Positions 1 through 9,439 of a DNA stretch of 64,000 bases are shown here, in pieces. The DNA is from Hyaloperonospora brassicae (taxonomy: Eukaryota > Oomycota > Peronosporomycetes > Peronosporales > Peronosporaceae), in the NCBI GenBank assembly GCA_947650285.1, contig CANTFL010000518.1, forward strand, positions 45,283-109,282. The letters are read 5' to 3'. The translations under genes and the position numbers were made by a program. Every line of letters begins with the position of its first letter. The first letter of the stretch is position 1. The notes beneath the pieces were generated by a model. That model ran no database searches. It saw only the letters and a list, made by a program, of their open reading frames with translations, and was not told the origin of the DNA.

Positions 1-432
1 CATTAGTCACTGCGTGTCTAGGTAGGGTTAATGTAGATAGTAGGACTAAGTCTCCTTCGAAAAATGAATGTACATTTGCTCGTCCATTACTGTCATCGTT
101 CCGTTTCTGACGGTCCACCGCGTAAGCGATGGAATCCTGTACGAAACGGACCACTGCTTCGCGAGCCAGCAGAAATTCTTCCGCTGACTCGGCGTTTTTT
201 TGTTCAGTTCGTCGTGTGCGAACTGCAGGAAGAGTACTTCCCTCTTTCTGTGCATCGGCGAGTATGTCTTCATCCTCGCTGGAATAGTCGTTGGTGGTGC
301 TAAAAATACCAGCATCGCCATCATCATCTGAGTCAATAATAGCGTCATCGCTATTATTAAGGTAATCTTCTTCTTCATCGATGTCGACCTGATCGACATC
401 GGCATCATACGTGACGACGTTAGCGTCGACAC
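1..432 (-). pseudogene. A1 integrase C-terminal region (partial)
   Basis: This continues the A1 integrase toward the window edge. Read in the frame that matches A2 14947-15170, it encodes an acidic low-complexity stretch followed by a region with REAVVRFVQDSIA and AVDRQKRN, which in A2 leads into the GPFRV-type integrase C-terminal domain. Another reading frame is also open over much of the stretch, but its product is Met-rich and has no counterpart in A2, so I treat it as a shadow. The reading frame changes relative to the integrase core upstream. The end at position 1 is a window cut, not a real terminus. Confidence 0.7.
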
Positions 433-501
433 GTGATTAGCAAGAGCCAGAACGGTTTTTTCTCGAGCTAGTCTTTCCCTTTCTTATCCAAGAGTCAAAC
501 T

Positions 502-1359
502 CTAAAGGGTGGGCAGCCGTGGATGGAGTAAGCCATTCACGAAGAACGGTGTGTGTTGCGTTGAAGCATACACCGAATTATGGATGGCGAATTCAACCAT
601 GGGTAGGAATTCGCTCCAGCTCGATAACGAGTGAACATATCCTCGAAGTATCTCTTCGATGACACGATTTGTACGTTCCGTCTGACCATCTGTTTCGGGA
701 TGGTCAGAGGTCGACATCTTCAATCGTGTTCCAAGAGAACGGAACACGGTTCGCCAGTATGCCGCCGTGAACCGAGGGTCACGGTCGGATACGAGTTCAC
801 GGGGTAACCCGTGGAGTCTAAAGACCGTGTCTAGAAAGACACGAGCACAACATTGAGCCTTGATTGACTCAGGGACAGCAGCAAGATGGACCATCTTGCT
901 GAATCGGTCTACAAACACAAGAATACCATTATTCTTGTGAGCGTCTTCGGGAAACCCGAAGACGAAGTCCATTGAAACGGACTGACAGCACTCTGTCGGA
1001 ACAGGCAGAGGCTGCAATGGCGCACGGGATGAAGGACTAGGCTTCACCCGTTGACAAACTTCGCAAGCACGGATGTACTTGCGAACAAACTGATACTGGC
1101 GGGGCCAGTAAAAGTCGCGACTTACCGTGAGGTAAGTCTTTTCTCTACCACGATGGCCGCTTGTTGGGGCATCGTGACACTCATACATGATGCGCAATCG
1201 CAAATCATGATGAGGGGGTACGACGACACGAGGTGTGTCGTCGGCAACAGCTGTATAGTACAGCAATCCGTTGCGTGTACTATACCGATCCGATGAGGAT
1301 CGGTACAAAGCCGGTAAATCCCTCATGGATTTACTGGATGGATTCACCAGATGATCCAT
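502..1359 (-). CDS. A1 integrase: HHCC zinc domain and DDE core
   Basis: The product inserts the cDNA into the chromosome. The 285-residue open frame holds an N-terminal zinc-binding motif (H in YECHDAP, H in SGHRG, then CEVC) and the RNase H-fold core with SMDFVFGFP (first Asp), VSDRDPRF (second Asp) and GQTERTNRVIEE (Glu), so the DDE triad is intact. In A2 the same stretch is broken by a TAG that is absent here. Upstream, in frame, a single stop (1360-1362) separates it from the RNase H portion. It ends just before the core/C-terminal junction. It is clearly derived from pol and would not be translated from its own start. Confidence 0.9.
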   Translation of the reverse strand: MDHLVNPSSKSMRDLPALYRSSSDRYSTRNGLLYYTAVADDTPRVVVPPHHDLRLRIMYECHDAPTSGHRGREKTYLTVSRDFYWPRQYQFVRKYIRACEVCQRVKPSPSSRAPLQPLPVPTECCQSVSMDFVFGFPEDAHKNNGILVFVDRFSKMVHLAAVPESIKAQCCARVFLDTVFRLHGLPRELVSDRDPRFTAAYWRTVFRSLGTRLKMSTSDHPETDGQTERTNRVIEEILRGYVHSLSSWSEFLPMVEFAIHNSVYASTQHTPFFVNGLLHPRLPTL

Positions 1360-1362
1360 TAA

Positions 1363-1815
1363 TCACAGAAGATCCTTATCTTCTGCGTATGCCATTCGTA
1401 CGTCGTCAAGTAAACTTGACGACGGGACACTGACTGACAGTGTCGCAACAGTGGGCTTATCCTCACTGTTGATTTGTGCGTCCGGCTCGAAATCGGGCCG
1501 GCGCGAAAGAGCATCCGCGACGACATTGAGTCGTCCTGGCTTACATACCACGGAGAAGTTGTACTCCGCGAAGAAGGACAGCCACCTCGCCATGCGATGT
1601 GAGAGGTGTGGGATGTTTACGGGCGTGCTTAATGACGCGTGGTCCGTATAGACAACGCCTGGTCTATCTCATAAGAGATAGACGCGGCACTTAGCCAGTG
1701 CATATTTCATGACAAGGAGTTCCTTCTCATGCACTGTATAATTACTCTCAGATGCTTGCAGCTGACGCGGATGGTACAAGATGACGCGCCCCGCGCCATC
1801 TGTGTCAAACTGCAT
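1363..1815 (-). pseudogene. A1 RNase H and connection domain, interrupted
   Basis: This degrades the RNA strand of the RNA:DNA hybrid. The readable parts are the end of the domain (MARWLSFFAEYNF, then VADALSRRPDFE, the usual Gypsy junction between RNase H and integrase) and, in another frame, NYTVHEKELLAMKYAL. The domain is cut by a stop after the RT frame, a frameshift near the QLQASE segment and a TGA after YLL. The same lesions occur at the same places in A2 (13362-13512), so they predate the split of the two copies. Confidence 0.8.
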
Positions 1816-3203
1816 TCACGCGCAGCCGATCGCAGAATCGATGGCGTCACAGACCACATAAAATGATCTGTCTTGATCTGCAATCTCCAGTATCGGCGAT
1901 TGCATCAAGCTTCTCTTGATACCTTCAAAAGAACGCAGACATTCAGCGTTCCACGACCACTTCACATTTTTCTTGAGTAACCAAGAAAGATGCACAGTCA
2001 TTTCAGCATAGTTGCGCGAGTACTTGTTCAAGTACGCCGCTAGCCCAAGGAACTTCCTTAGTCCCTTGACATCGACTGGGATTGGCCAGTCGGTGATTGC
2101 CTTGATATTTTCGGGATCAGGGAGTACACCGTGTTTACCCACGATGCAACCAAGAAGTGTTATTTCGCTAGCCGCAAAGATAAACTTCTTAAGATTGGCA
2201 TTTAACTTATACTTGCGCATCAGTTGAAGAACCTGACAAACGTGATTTCTGTGAACTTCAACGTCCGTCTTTCCGTCCATAGCCCGACTATGGGCGACCA
2301 CATCGTCGAAGTAACTCGGTGCGAAGTCTCGCACTGGTCTCAACAGATTTGTTACCCATCTGTTGAATGTTGCAGGGGCGTTACTCAGCCCCTGTGGCAT
2401 CACTAGCCACTCCCACAGCATCCCTCTAGGGTACTCACTGCTCCGGACGGGACGTCCCGTTCACGCATGAGGGTCTGATAGAATCCATCCATCAGATCCA
2501 TGGACGAGAAGATGGTACTCTTTGACATACCATCTATGATCACGTCCTTCCTCGATATCGGCGTCTGAGCCGGTACCGTTGCAGCATTCAAATTGCTGAA
2601 TGCGTGCACTATCCTCCATCCTGCTGTGGCGTTTCGCACACAGAAGGTCGGAGAGCTGTGAGGTAAAGTTGATTCCTTCACATGGCCCGCTGCTAAGCGA
2701 TCGGCAAAGAATTTGTCGATCGCTAGTACTTGTTCACGAGGCAGTGGCCACTGCTTCATGACACAGTACTCCGAGCCCGGTTTGAGCTCGATTTCGTGTC
2801 GAGCGCCTTCGTCCTTAGGCAACTCGCACGGTACGTATTCAGGGAATGCATCCTTGAATTCGATCAAATCCTTATACAAAGAATTTGCCTGAAGTGACTC
2901 CCAGGATTGAGACGTGTAACGCTCAATCCGAGTCTTCTCATCGAGGACACTTTCGTCCATCGATGAGCTGCTGAGAACCCGTTCTTTCTCAGCAAATACT
3001 GTTGCCGACCGAATATCGGCCACATACTCATCATATATGACGAGCATGCAAATCTGCTTGACTTTGCCACTACGCAGATCACGCAAGAACCGTTTCGGTT
3101 CTAGCGTTGTCGATTGAGTTATCTCCGAAGTTAACTTCGGAGGCACAATCAGATCAAGTGTATAAGCGCCTACCTTTGATCCGTCATTGACCAAGACATT
3201 CAA
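1816..3203 (-). pseudogene. A1 reverse transcriptase, one shared frameshift
   Basis: This copies element RNA into DNA. Two overlapping frames (3203-2403 and 2421-1816) together give one RT domain. The first holds the fingers (QWPLPREQVLAIDKFF, GWRIVHAFSNLNAATVPAQTP, SSMDLMDGFYQ). The second holds LWEWLVMPQGLSNAPATF, the YxDD-type active site as YFDDVV, and the thumb (LLGCIVGKHG, LRKFLGLAAYLNKY). The break lies between STP and GMLWEW and is identical in A2. The catalytic Asp pair is intact. RT is in the same frame as the protease, separated by TAG and TAA just upstream. Confidence 0.92.
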
Positions 3204-3218
3204 CGTCTCGGTTTATTC

Positions 3219-4100
3219 CTAGTAACTTGCTTCCACAGCTTGTTCAGAGGCTGTTCTATCTACATGTAACTCGAGAGGAAGGAATTCTTCTCGAACGTGG
3301 GGACTTATTCCTTCGACGTCTTCTGACTGTGGCTGTGCAACCACAGTCAGGGACTGATCCTCTACGGTTGAATCTACAGTCGACCTAGGATGACCGTGTT
3401 GACCCTTTGTGGCAACAGGTTGCTTATGTCTAGGACTTTTTCCACTAGAAATACATCCATGTCTCGGTTCATTCGGCTTATTCGAGTGGTAGACCTTTGG
3501 TGCTGCATGTACCTCTGTACAGCCGCTGGGAGCTTGCTCCACAGTGTAGTGATCAACTAGACTGTGATCTTGTGCAGTCGTGCTAACGACCGTACCGCAA
3601 GTGAGGCCATCGCACTCACTCGCAGAACATCCACACGCTTGTGGACGCTCCATGACGTTCATCAGATGGCCATCTGATGCCCAAGCGGCAGGCATCTTCA
3701 CGGATCGATGCTGCCAGCTAACTCTTGGCTCGTATCTTCTGAGCCAAGGTAATCCCAAGATGACATCGAATTTGTCATCCAGATCTAGTACGATGAAATC
3801 ATCATCGTACTGTTCGTTCTCCAACGTGTAGTGGATTCCTACTACACGTTTCTTAACGGTAATTAATGCGCCTGTAGCAAGGCGCACCGTCATTCTCGTG
3901 AGAGGGATGTTGCACTCAACGAACTTGAGTCTACGATCGTCCAGTGACTGGCGACGAACAAAGTTGTTCGACGCCCCACAGTCAACCAGAGCACGAAGTG
4001 ACAAATCATCTGTCGCTGTTAACTTCAAGGTGATGAGCGAAACGTCATCACCAGGTGCAGAGACACACAACAATTGTGTATCTTGAGCAACTTTCGTCAA
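3219..4100 (-). CDS. A1 aspartic protease and linker
   Basis: The product cleaves the gag-pol polyprotein. The 293-residue frame begins in the gag-protease junction and contains the retropepsin-like motif ALVDCGASNNFV (D-C-G at the catalytic position), then VILGLPWLRRYEP, the hallmark C-terminal half of oomycete and fungal Gypsy proteases. A poorly conserved Ser/His-rich linker follows to the RT. The frame is intact here, whereas A2 has a +2 frameshift near its end. It stops at a TAG followed two codons later by TAA, after which the same frame continues as RT. Confidence 0.88.
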   Translation of the reverse strand: MTKVAQDTQLLCVSAPGDDVSLITLKLTATDDLSLRALVDCGASNNFVRRQSLDDRRLKFVECNIPLTRMTVRLATGALITVKKRVVGIHYTLENEQYDDDFIVLDLDDKFDVILGLPWLRRYEPRVSWQHRSVKMPAAWASDGHLMNVMERPQACGCSASECDGLTCGTVVSTTAQDHSLVDHYTVEQAPSGCTEVHAAPKVYHSNKPNEPRHGCISSGKSPRHKQPVATKGQHGHPRSTVDSTVEDQSLTVVAQPQSEDVEGISPHVREEFLPLELHVDRTASEQAVEASY

Positions 4101-4255
4101 GAGATCTGCAAATTTTCTCGAGGTTACTGAATTAGTAGGGCGCTACTCCCCTACTAACCCCGACCATTTTTTGATGGTCCTCTCCTCTGTTGCGGTTTCG
4201 CAACAGCACTGGACTCATGCCCATTGCCCCCTTTGGCAAATGAACGACCATTTTG

Positions 4256-5310
4256 CTACGCATTGTTTGGTACTGGGCGAAAGACACTATACTTGTAAGC
4301 GTAGTGTCCTAGCTTCTGGCAGCGATTGCATTTCTGCAATCGCTTGTTATTTTAAGAGCGAGGTCTCTCGCTCTCGACATAACAGAGGTCCATTGGTTCT
4401 AGACCTCCGGACTCTTGTATTCTCGGTGGACGATATGAGATTGAGCTAGCATGATCCTGTCTCATGCTAAAGTCCTCCTGTTCCGCTGCTGAGATAGCAT
4501 CTTCTAGGGTATTCAACTCTAGACGGAATAGGTGATTTCGGACGGGCCTCTCAGCTAGCCCTTGCATGAACAGAATAATCAAGGTGTGTTCACGAACTGG
4601 GTTGACAGTTATACTACTCGCAAGGAGTCATATATGTTGGGCGTAAGTGTGCACGCCACGCTTACCCTGTTTGAGCTTCAAAAGCTCCGATCGAGCTCTA
4701 AACTCTGCTCTTGGCGGTTCAAACGTACGTTTGAGCCGGGTTTTGAAGGGTTCGAGCGACTCAAAAGCATAGGGGTCGCTCATCTCCAGCCCTAAGGCCC
4801 AAGGCTTGGCACGTCCCGCCAAATGGGATTGAGCATATGTTATTTTGTTAACATTTGTTTATCGAGGATACGACGTGCCTTTATCGCTCTGTCGAGTTCG
4901 ACGAACTATAACAACAGAGAGTCTTCCTCGACTTCTCTGCACTTGGAGATATCAACCTTCAAGAATTGGGGACGACCCGAATGCGTCGTCCCGCCCACAG
5001 CATCATTTAATTAAGGCTGTCTCAACAGCTCAGTCTGTTGAGCACCGAATTCTCTCAACTGCTCGGCCTGTTGAAAGCCTTGTTGGTCAATCAAGACTTC
5101 TTTCTCCCGTTCAGCGCCAATTTCATGTTGAATGAACCTGGCGATAGCGGCATACTGTTGGTCTCTGGCAAGTTATTCCACCATAGCGGTAACTGCATTG
5201 TCTCTCACGGTAATGCTCATTTTCCCTACCGCGGCCTATTCGAGATCCCTCAAATGAGCGAAGCCTTCAGGTGCGACGTGAAAGCTATCTTCCTCCTCCA
5301 ACACATTCAT
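4256..5310 (-). pseudogene. A1 gag (capsid/nucleocapsid), many stops
   Basis: This is the structural protein of the virus-like particle. The start is the ATG at 5310, the first Met after the primer-binding site, giving MNVLEEEDSFHV. Recognisable segments in order are a Gln-rich coiled stretch, VDISKCREVEEDSLL, the retrotransposon gag core (TFEPPRAEFRARSELLKLKQ), NHLFRLELNTLEDAISAAEQED and EPMDLCYVESE. A C-terminal zinc knuckle reads CNRCQKLGHYAYKY, with the last Cys changed to Tyr. Stops and frame changes occur throughout the 4600-5300 part. Confidence 0.85.
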
Positions 5311-5339
5311 GTTGGATAAATAAGTGGTCGCTGGAAGGA

Positions 5340-5355
5340 CTACAAATTGCTACCA
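5340..5355 (-). other. A1 primer-binding site
   Basis: Directly inside the 5' LTR on the minus strand lies TGGTAGCAATTTG, two bases after the LTR end. Element B has TGGTAGCA at the same place. A TGG start complementary to a tRNA CCA end is the usual minus-strand primer site. The tRNA cannot be named from the sequence alone. Confidence 0.6.
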
Positions 5356-5357
5356 GG

Positions 5358-5850
5358 TGTAGCGGGGCACACCCCTTGCGTGAACTTTACGCAAGGGTGG
5401 ATTGTGCCTGACAAGCGTACAGAGGGCAACCGAGGACTCGGTAGGTAAAACAGAACCCGACAATTTTACACAGCGCAATCGAGGAAGCGGTAGGTAAAAC
5501 AGAACCCGATAGTTCTGTCTTGAGGGAAAGTAGAACTGTTTTTTTAATATGGTTATTACGTTAATAAATCATCTTTGACTTACTCTAACTATATTAAACT
5601 ATCTTCTCCTATTAGTGTCCCTTGCTCACCACCCATTGCGCGCGTCCTGCAGCGATTGGTGGTTGCGTTGGTCAATGTACACCGTACATCAACATAGAAG
5701 TGGACACCTCCACGGACATTATCGTTCGCGATAATAATCCGACAACATCACTATTTTTAAGTAATGTCGATTGGATAATATCGAAACCGATAATAATCAT
5801 AAATTGATACTTTCGTACCACTTTTTCTGTAACGGACTCGCCCCGTTACA
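5358..5850 (-). repeat. A1 5' LTR (493 bp)
   Basis: On the minus strand it starts TGTAACGGGG and ends GCTACA (TG...CA type). The first 23 bp form a hairpin (TGTAACGG pairing with CCGTTACA). The inner (R/U5) half matches the A2 LTR in parts such as the CCACCAATCGC segment, but the U3 half is unrelated in sequence. It carries two copies of a 51-bp unit (5419-5520) where A2 has one. The flanking duplication cannot be checked because the partner LTR is outside the window. Confidence 0.85.
5419..5520 (-). repeat. 51-bp tandem duplication in A1 LTR
   Basis: Two imperfect copies start at 5419 and 5470, both ending in GGTAGGTAAAACAGAACCCGA. A2 has one diverged counterpart. The unit lies in the part of the LTR that would be transcribed (R/U5), close to the primer-binding site. 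Confidence 0.75.
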
Positions 5851-6130
5851 AACCAATACAATTCTGATGTAACTTGAGCGGGAGGCGAAGCGAAAACGGA
5901 GCGGAGAGACAGGAGAGAACGATGCGGAGAACACTTGCTAACTTGAGGGAGGATTCGAAGTGATTGATTTATAGGTCTTAACTCTGCCTACCCTAGACTA
6001 CATCCAATCACATGGTGCATCTAATTAACCTGATTTACACGCGCTCAATCATCCTACGCGTCTAATCATCTCTTAGGTAATTACCGACGTAAAACTATCT
6101 CGTAAGAACTACGCTTAAAGTTCGGATTGT
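5851..6130. other. Unassigned intergenic DNA
   Basis: No convincing reading frame or repeat was seen, apart from the short purine-rich stretch GCGGGAGGCGAAGCGAAAAC near 5879. Confidence 0.4.
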
Positions 6131-6325
6131 ACCGGTAATTCTTAATAAGTTCATAGAGGTCGTGCAGCTGTAGCGCTGCATAAATTTAGACAAGAGGGAG
6201 TGTAATGCACCACTATGATGTGCGTCCATTGACGACAGGCACCATGCAACGCAATGCTCTCATATTAATTCATCTGCTTTAACCACCAGAGCCTAGACAA
6301 TTCAATCACATCAATTTGGTCTAGC
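6131..6325 (-). repeat. Left copy of a ~190-bp inverted repeat
   Basis: The reverse complement matches 8012-8198 over almost its whole length, for example GCATGGTGCCTGTC and CAATGGACGCACATCATAGT. Identity is high but with small indels near the outer end. The pair encloses about 1.7 kb that includes a small ORF and the 7258-8003 foldback, so it may be the termini of an old transposon. No matching target duplication was seen. Confidence 0.75.
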
Positions 6326-6375
6326 GGCGTTTTGTTAAACAGTACTCGAATGTAAACGTACATTGTTCTGCAAGA

Positions 6376-6460
6376 TAATATGTGAAGTCCTTTTCATCAT
6401 CATTTTAGGCGGGCAGGTGTGCCCCTAACAAAAGTGGGGTGTGGCCCTAGTCGTGGCCTA
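6376..6460 (+). repeat. Dispersed GC-rich repeat fragment
   Basis: The stretch from GTGAAGTCCTTTTCATCAT through the TGTGCCCCTA / AAAGTGGGGTGTG run also occurs at 17480-17580, between elements A2 and B, where an extra TGTGCCC unit is present. Its nature is unknown. It could be the edge of another element. Confidence 0.7.
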
Positions 6461-6800
6461 ACGAGAACTCGCTTTGTTATCCGCGCGCGGTACCGACCGA
6501 GAGACAGTATTAACCAGGTGTCTTTGTCTTCAAAATTAGAAAGACGTGTAGCAATTGCGCTTTGTCATTTTCTCTTACATGTCCCGGACGTGGTACTTAT
6601 TTCTGAGGCCAAAGTAACGACGGCAGGAAGCGCCTCGGGTATCCTCGAGGCAAAAAAAAGTGTCAATCAAGCGTAAGCAAAAGAAATCTTCTCATTGTTG
6701 AGCGCTGATCTTGACCTTATGATATACAAGCTTTTAACCAGCCTTAGCACTCAGTAGAGGTCTTCTCCCGTGCCAAAATTGTCTCTTCGACCCGCTAAGA

Positions 6801-7076
6801 GTGCCACGGCCGATGTTTTGTTATAAATGCGCTCTTATTTACCTTTCCATGCGCGTTTGTGATCGTTGTGTTGGCACTCAGCAATTTGTTTCCATTACTC
6901 CACACTTGGCCATGAAGATAAATTTATTGCACGACATCTGTAAAGCACATGGTCAAAGACAGTTTTTTTCGTACTCAGAAATTTATGCATATCTTATTAC
7001 GAAGCACGCCGAAAGATTAAGTGGCGCTGATGTATCCCTGTCACTTAGCAAAGCCGTGAAGCTGCCGCCAGTTTGA
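6801..7076 (+). CDS. Small hypothetical protein (91 aa), possible host gene fragment
   Basis: The frame has an N-terminal CYKC ... CDRC pair (Cys-x2-Cys, 9 residues, Cys-x2-Cys), which could bind one zinc ion. A helical-looking segment follows with LLHDICKAHGQRQFFSYSEI and AYLITKH. The spacing of that segment loosely recalls a SWIB/MDM2-type fold, but this is only an impression. It resembles none of the retroelement proteins in the window and ends at a clear stop. It may be part of the unit between the inverted repeats at 6131 and 8012, or a decayed host gene. Confidence 0.35.
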   Translation: MPRPMFCYKCALIYLSMRVCDRCVGTQQFVSITPHLAMKINLLHDICKAHGQRQFFSYSEIYAYLITKHAERLSGADVSLSLSKAVKLPPV

Positions 7077-7257
7077 AAATATAGTTCTCTCTGACCGACG
7101 AAGGCGCACCTCGACGTATGGAGCGTCTCGTAGCCAATCGTATCCACAACCCGTTTTCGTAGGCCGCATAACTACGGATTTGATTGCGTATGGGGTTCAG
7201 GAAAGTTCGGACTTTTTGCTCTGAACATTTGTATAAACGCCACGATCAAAGAGTCTG

Positions 7258-8003
7258 TTCTATCTAGCGGATAGATTTCTTCTTGTAATCGTTCGCTGGG
7301 CGTGTAATAGAGTGGTAATCACAAGATTTGTGTGATTATGACTCTCCACTTGCGATTAATGTTCGACTATAGAAGGAGTATTACGCTAATGTGCTTGTTT
7401 ACTTACTCACATTGTGCACTTTTCGGTAGGGCAGGTCGCACTCTTTCCGGAGGACTCGTATCGATGCTTAACTTGACTGCGTGTGGGATAGGTTGGGGAT
7501 GGTATGGAAAGCTATACCCGACCACGGCATACTTGTAGTATACTTGATATGAATAAATAAATCATATCAAGCATACCAAATCTTTATAAGTATACTTGTA
7601 GTATACTTGATATGAATAAATAAAGCATATCAAGTATACCAAATCATTATAAGAATACTTGTAGTATACTTGATATGAATAAATTTATTATATCGAGTAT
7701 ACCAAATCATTATAAGTCTACTACGGTAGTATACCGTGGTCGTGTATAGCTTTCCAAACGATCCCCAACCCATCCTACACACGGTCAAGTTAAGCATCGA
7801 TACGAATCCTCCGGAAAGAGTGCGACCTGCCCTACCGAAAAGTGCACAATGTGAGGAAGTAAACAAGCACATTAGCGTAGTACTCCTTCTATAGTCGAAC
7901 ATTAATCGCAAGTGGAGAGTCATAATCACACAAATCTTGTGATTACCACTCTATTACAGGCGCAGCGAACGATCACAAGAAGAAATCTGTCCGCTAGATA
8001 GAA
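7258..8003. mobile_element. 746-bp foldback (MITE-like) derived from family C arms
   Basis: The two halves (7258-about 7540 and about 7731-8003) are inverted copies of each other, with outer ends TTCTATCTAGCGG, and are close to identical through CGGTAGGGCAGGTCGCACTC. The arm sequence matches the outer part of the family C inverted arms (for example 34500-34700 minus strand, 42010-42100 plus strand), so this is probably a deletion derivative in which only the two outer arm segments remain. The centre is a 63-bp tandem repeat. It has no coding capacity, and no target duplication was found. Confidence 0.85.
7531..7719. repeat. Three 63-bp palindromic tandem repeats at the foldback centre
   Basis: Units start at 7531, 7594 and 7657 with ACTTGTAGTATACTTGATATG. 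Each contains a hairpin in which GTATACTTGATATG pairs with CATATCAAGTATAC across an AATAAAT-type loop. The region is very AT-rich and would extrude readily as cruciforms. Confidence 0.85.
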
Positions 8004-8011
8004 GGCCCCAC

Positions 8012-8198
8012 TAAACCAAATTGCTGTGATTGAATTATCTAGGCTCTGGTGGTTAAAGGAGATGAATTCATATGAGAGCATTGCGTTGCATGGTGCCTGT
8101 CATCAATGGACGCACATCATAGTGTTGCATTGCTCTCTCGCTTGTCTAAATTTATTCAGCGCTACAGCTGCACGACCTCTTAGAATTGACACGGTTGC
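8012..8198 (+). repeat. Right copy of a ~190-bp inverted repeat
   Basis: This is the partner of 6131-6325 in opposite orientation. It begins 9 bp after the right end of the foldback, which suggests the foldback inserted next to, or removed, DNA adjacent to this arm. Confidence 0.75.
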
Positions 8199-8559
8199 TA
8201 CTTGGTCCACTGTGAGAATATTGTACTAATTACACTTGTTGTGTTTTTTCTGAAGCCAGGGTCATGTTGATGTATTTTCCAGTGACGGAAGACGGCTGTT
8301 TTTTGGCTTTTCCTTTCATCTATAGTGCGCAACGACGTTTTTCATAAGCGTCTGATTATAATTGTCCCCAGCGTCGACACAATTGTATTTTTCTGCGGCC
8401 ACTTAGCTCAGCAGTAACCCGCGGCCATCGTCTACGCAATTCGATGCCCCACTCGCACTATCTTGTGAGAATGAGTTCACCTTTCTGCTTGGTAAACTTA
8501 CGGTACGACAAGTCCGGGTTTATGCATTTAATGTATTGTTCTTATAGCGCTGGCTGCGT

Positions 8560-9330
8560 TCGCTCAAGCACATAATAAAAGATTTTCTTCCATGGCACTT
8601 AAACCTTGTTTCGATTTCTACCTTCTGGCATTTATTCACGATGTGCAAGCAGAAGCCTTCGGTCGGCTCTCAACGAAAACTCGCCTCACCGAAGACCTGG
8701 TGCAAGCGAGATCTGCCATAGATGGTGGATCTGCTTCGACACACAGCCATTTAGCAAATATGAAACCTCGGTCCAGTTTTCACCAAAGACCTAGACAGCT
8801 TCACGCAGGATCTAATCTCCTTCTGGCGTAAACATTTAGCGCGTGTTTCCCGCGTTTAGCGCTGTCTGGTACCGAGTGAGACAATGATCTGCTGCTCTTC
8901 ATGGCACTGGCATGCGGTGTGAAGTTTCGGGCCACTTCTTCTCCAGTTTCGGGCTTTTTTCCCGTGGCCAACCGTCGAAGCGCTGTGTCTTCCTCTTTCG
9001 TCCACGCGCCAAGCCGTAACGTCGAAGAATCGTGCAAGTCATACCACAATTAGCACGCAATACCTGAACGTTCAATTGGAAACTTTCTCGACTTGCGCGC
9101 CTCCTGCCACGCGCGAAGTTTGTTCCACGTTTGCAGTTGTATATCCACGTTAGCGACGTGTGTCATGTAGAAATCTTCGGCAAAGTCCACGACGACTTTA
9201 CGCTCTTTACTCGTGAAAATCGCTGAGGGCCCGGCTACAAACGACTCGAGACTGTGAGCACGTAGTCACTTAGATGTCGTTGCCAATGCCGATGGTCAGA
9301 TCTTGGCATCGTACCATTGGAATGTGTACC
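8560..9330 (-). pseudogene. Myb/SANT-domain protein pseudogene
   Basis: On the minus strand, an open segment with VDFAEDFYMTHV and TWNKLRAWQEAR runs into a TAA (about 9050). In the same frame it continues as LGAWTKEEDTALRRLA ... EEVARNFTPHASAM, a Myb repeat with its first Trp and acidic patch. After a frame change a second repeat reads GENWTEVSYLLN ... KQIHHLWQISL. Two adjacent W-rich helix-turn-helix repeats fit a Myb-like DNA-binding protein, usually nuclear. The stop, the frame change and the missing ends mark it as broken. It lies directly upstream of the A2 insertion site and is the best host-gene remnant in the window. Confidence 0.55.
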
Positions 9331-9434
9331 GTCTTCGAATCGGTAGAGACTCCAGAAGGCATTGCCCGTTTCATTACCGCCCTGGATAAGATGGATTGAT
9401 AAGATCTCGTGCATAATTGCATTTACTGTTTAAG

Positions 9435-9439
9435 ATAGA
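9435..9439. repeat. Target-site duplication, left copy (ATAGA)
   Basis: ATAGA sits directly before the A2 5' LTR and again directly after the 3' LTR (17425-17429). A 5-bp duplication is normal for Gypsy integrases, so the two LTRs belong to one insertion. Confidence 0.85.

Larger units (their letters stand above)
1..5850 (-). mobile_element. Ty3/Gypsy LTR retrotransposon, family A copy 1 (A1), 3' end cut by window edge
   Basis: Read on the minus strand the order is 5' LTR (5850-5358), primer-binding site, gag, protease, reverse transcriptase, RNase H, integrase. The window ends inside the integrase C-terminal region, so the chromodomain, any antisense gene and the 3' LTR lie outside. The internal DNA is very close to A2 (9440-17424), but the LTR is about 100 bp longer and its U3 differs. 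Several inactivating lesions are shared with A2, so both copies come from an already altered source. The element is saturated with short inverted repeats (see findings). Family assignment rests on domain order RT-RNase H-integrase, which is Gypsy and not Copia. Confidence 0.93.

Noticed and set aside
64..303. Plus-strand ORF of 79 codons
   Set aside because: It lies opposite the A1 integrase C-terminal region, which matches A2 on the minus strand, so it is a shadow frame.
7332..7929. Two similar ORFs on opposite strands
   Set aside because: They are the two arms of the 7258-8003 foldback, and the protein similarity only reflects the inverted DNA copies.
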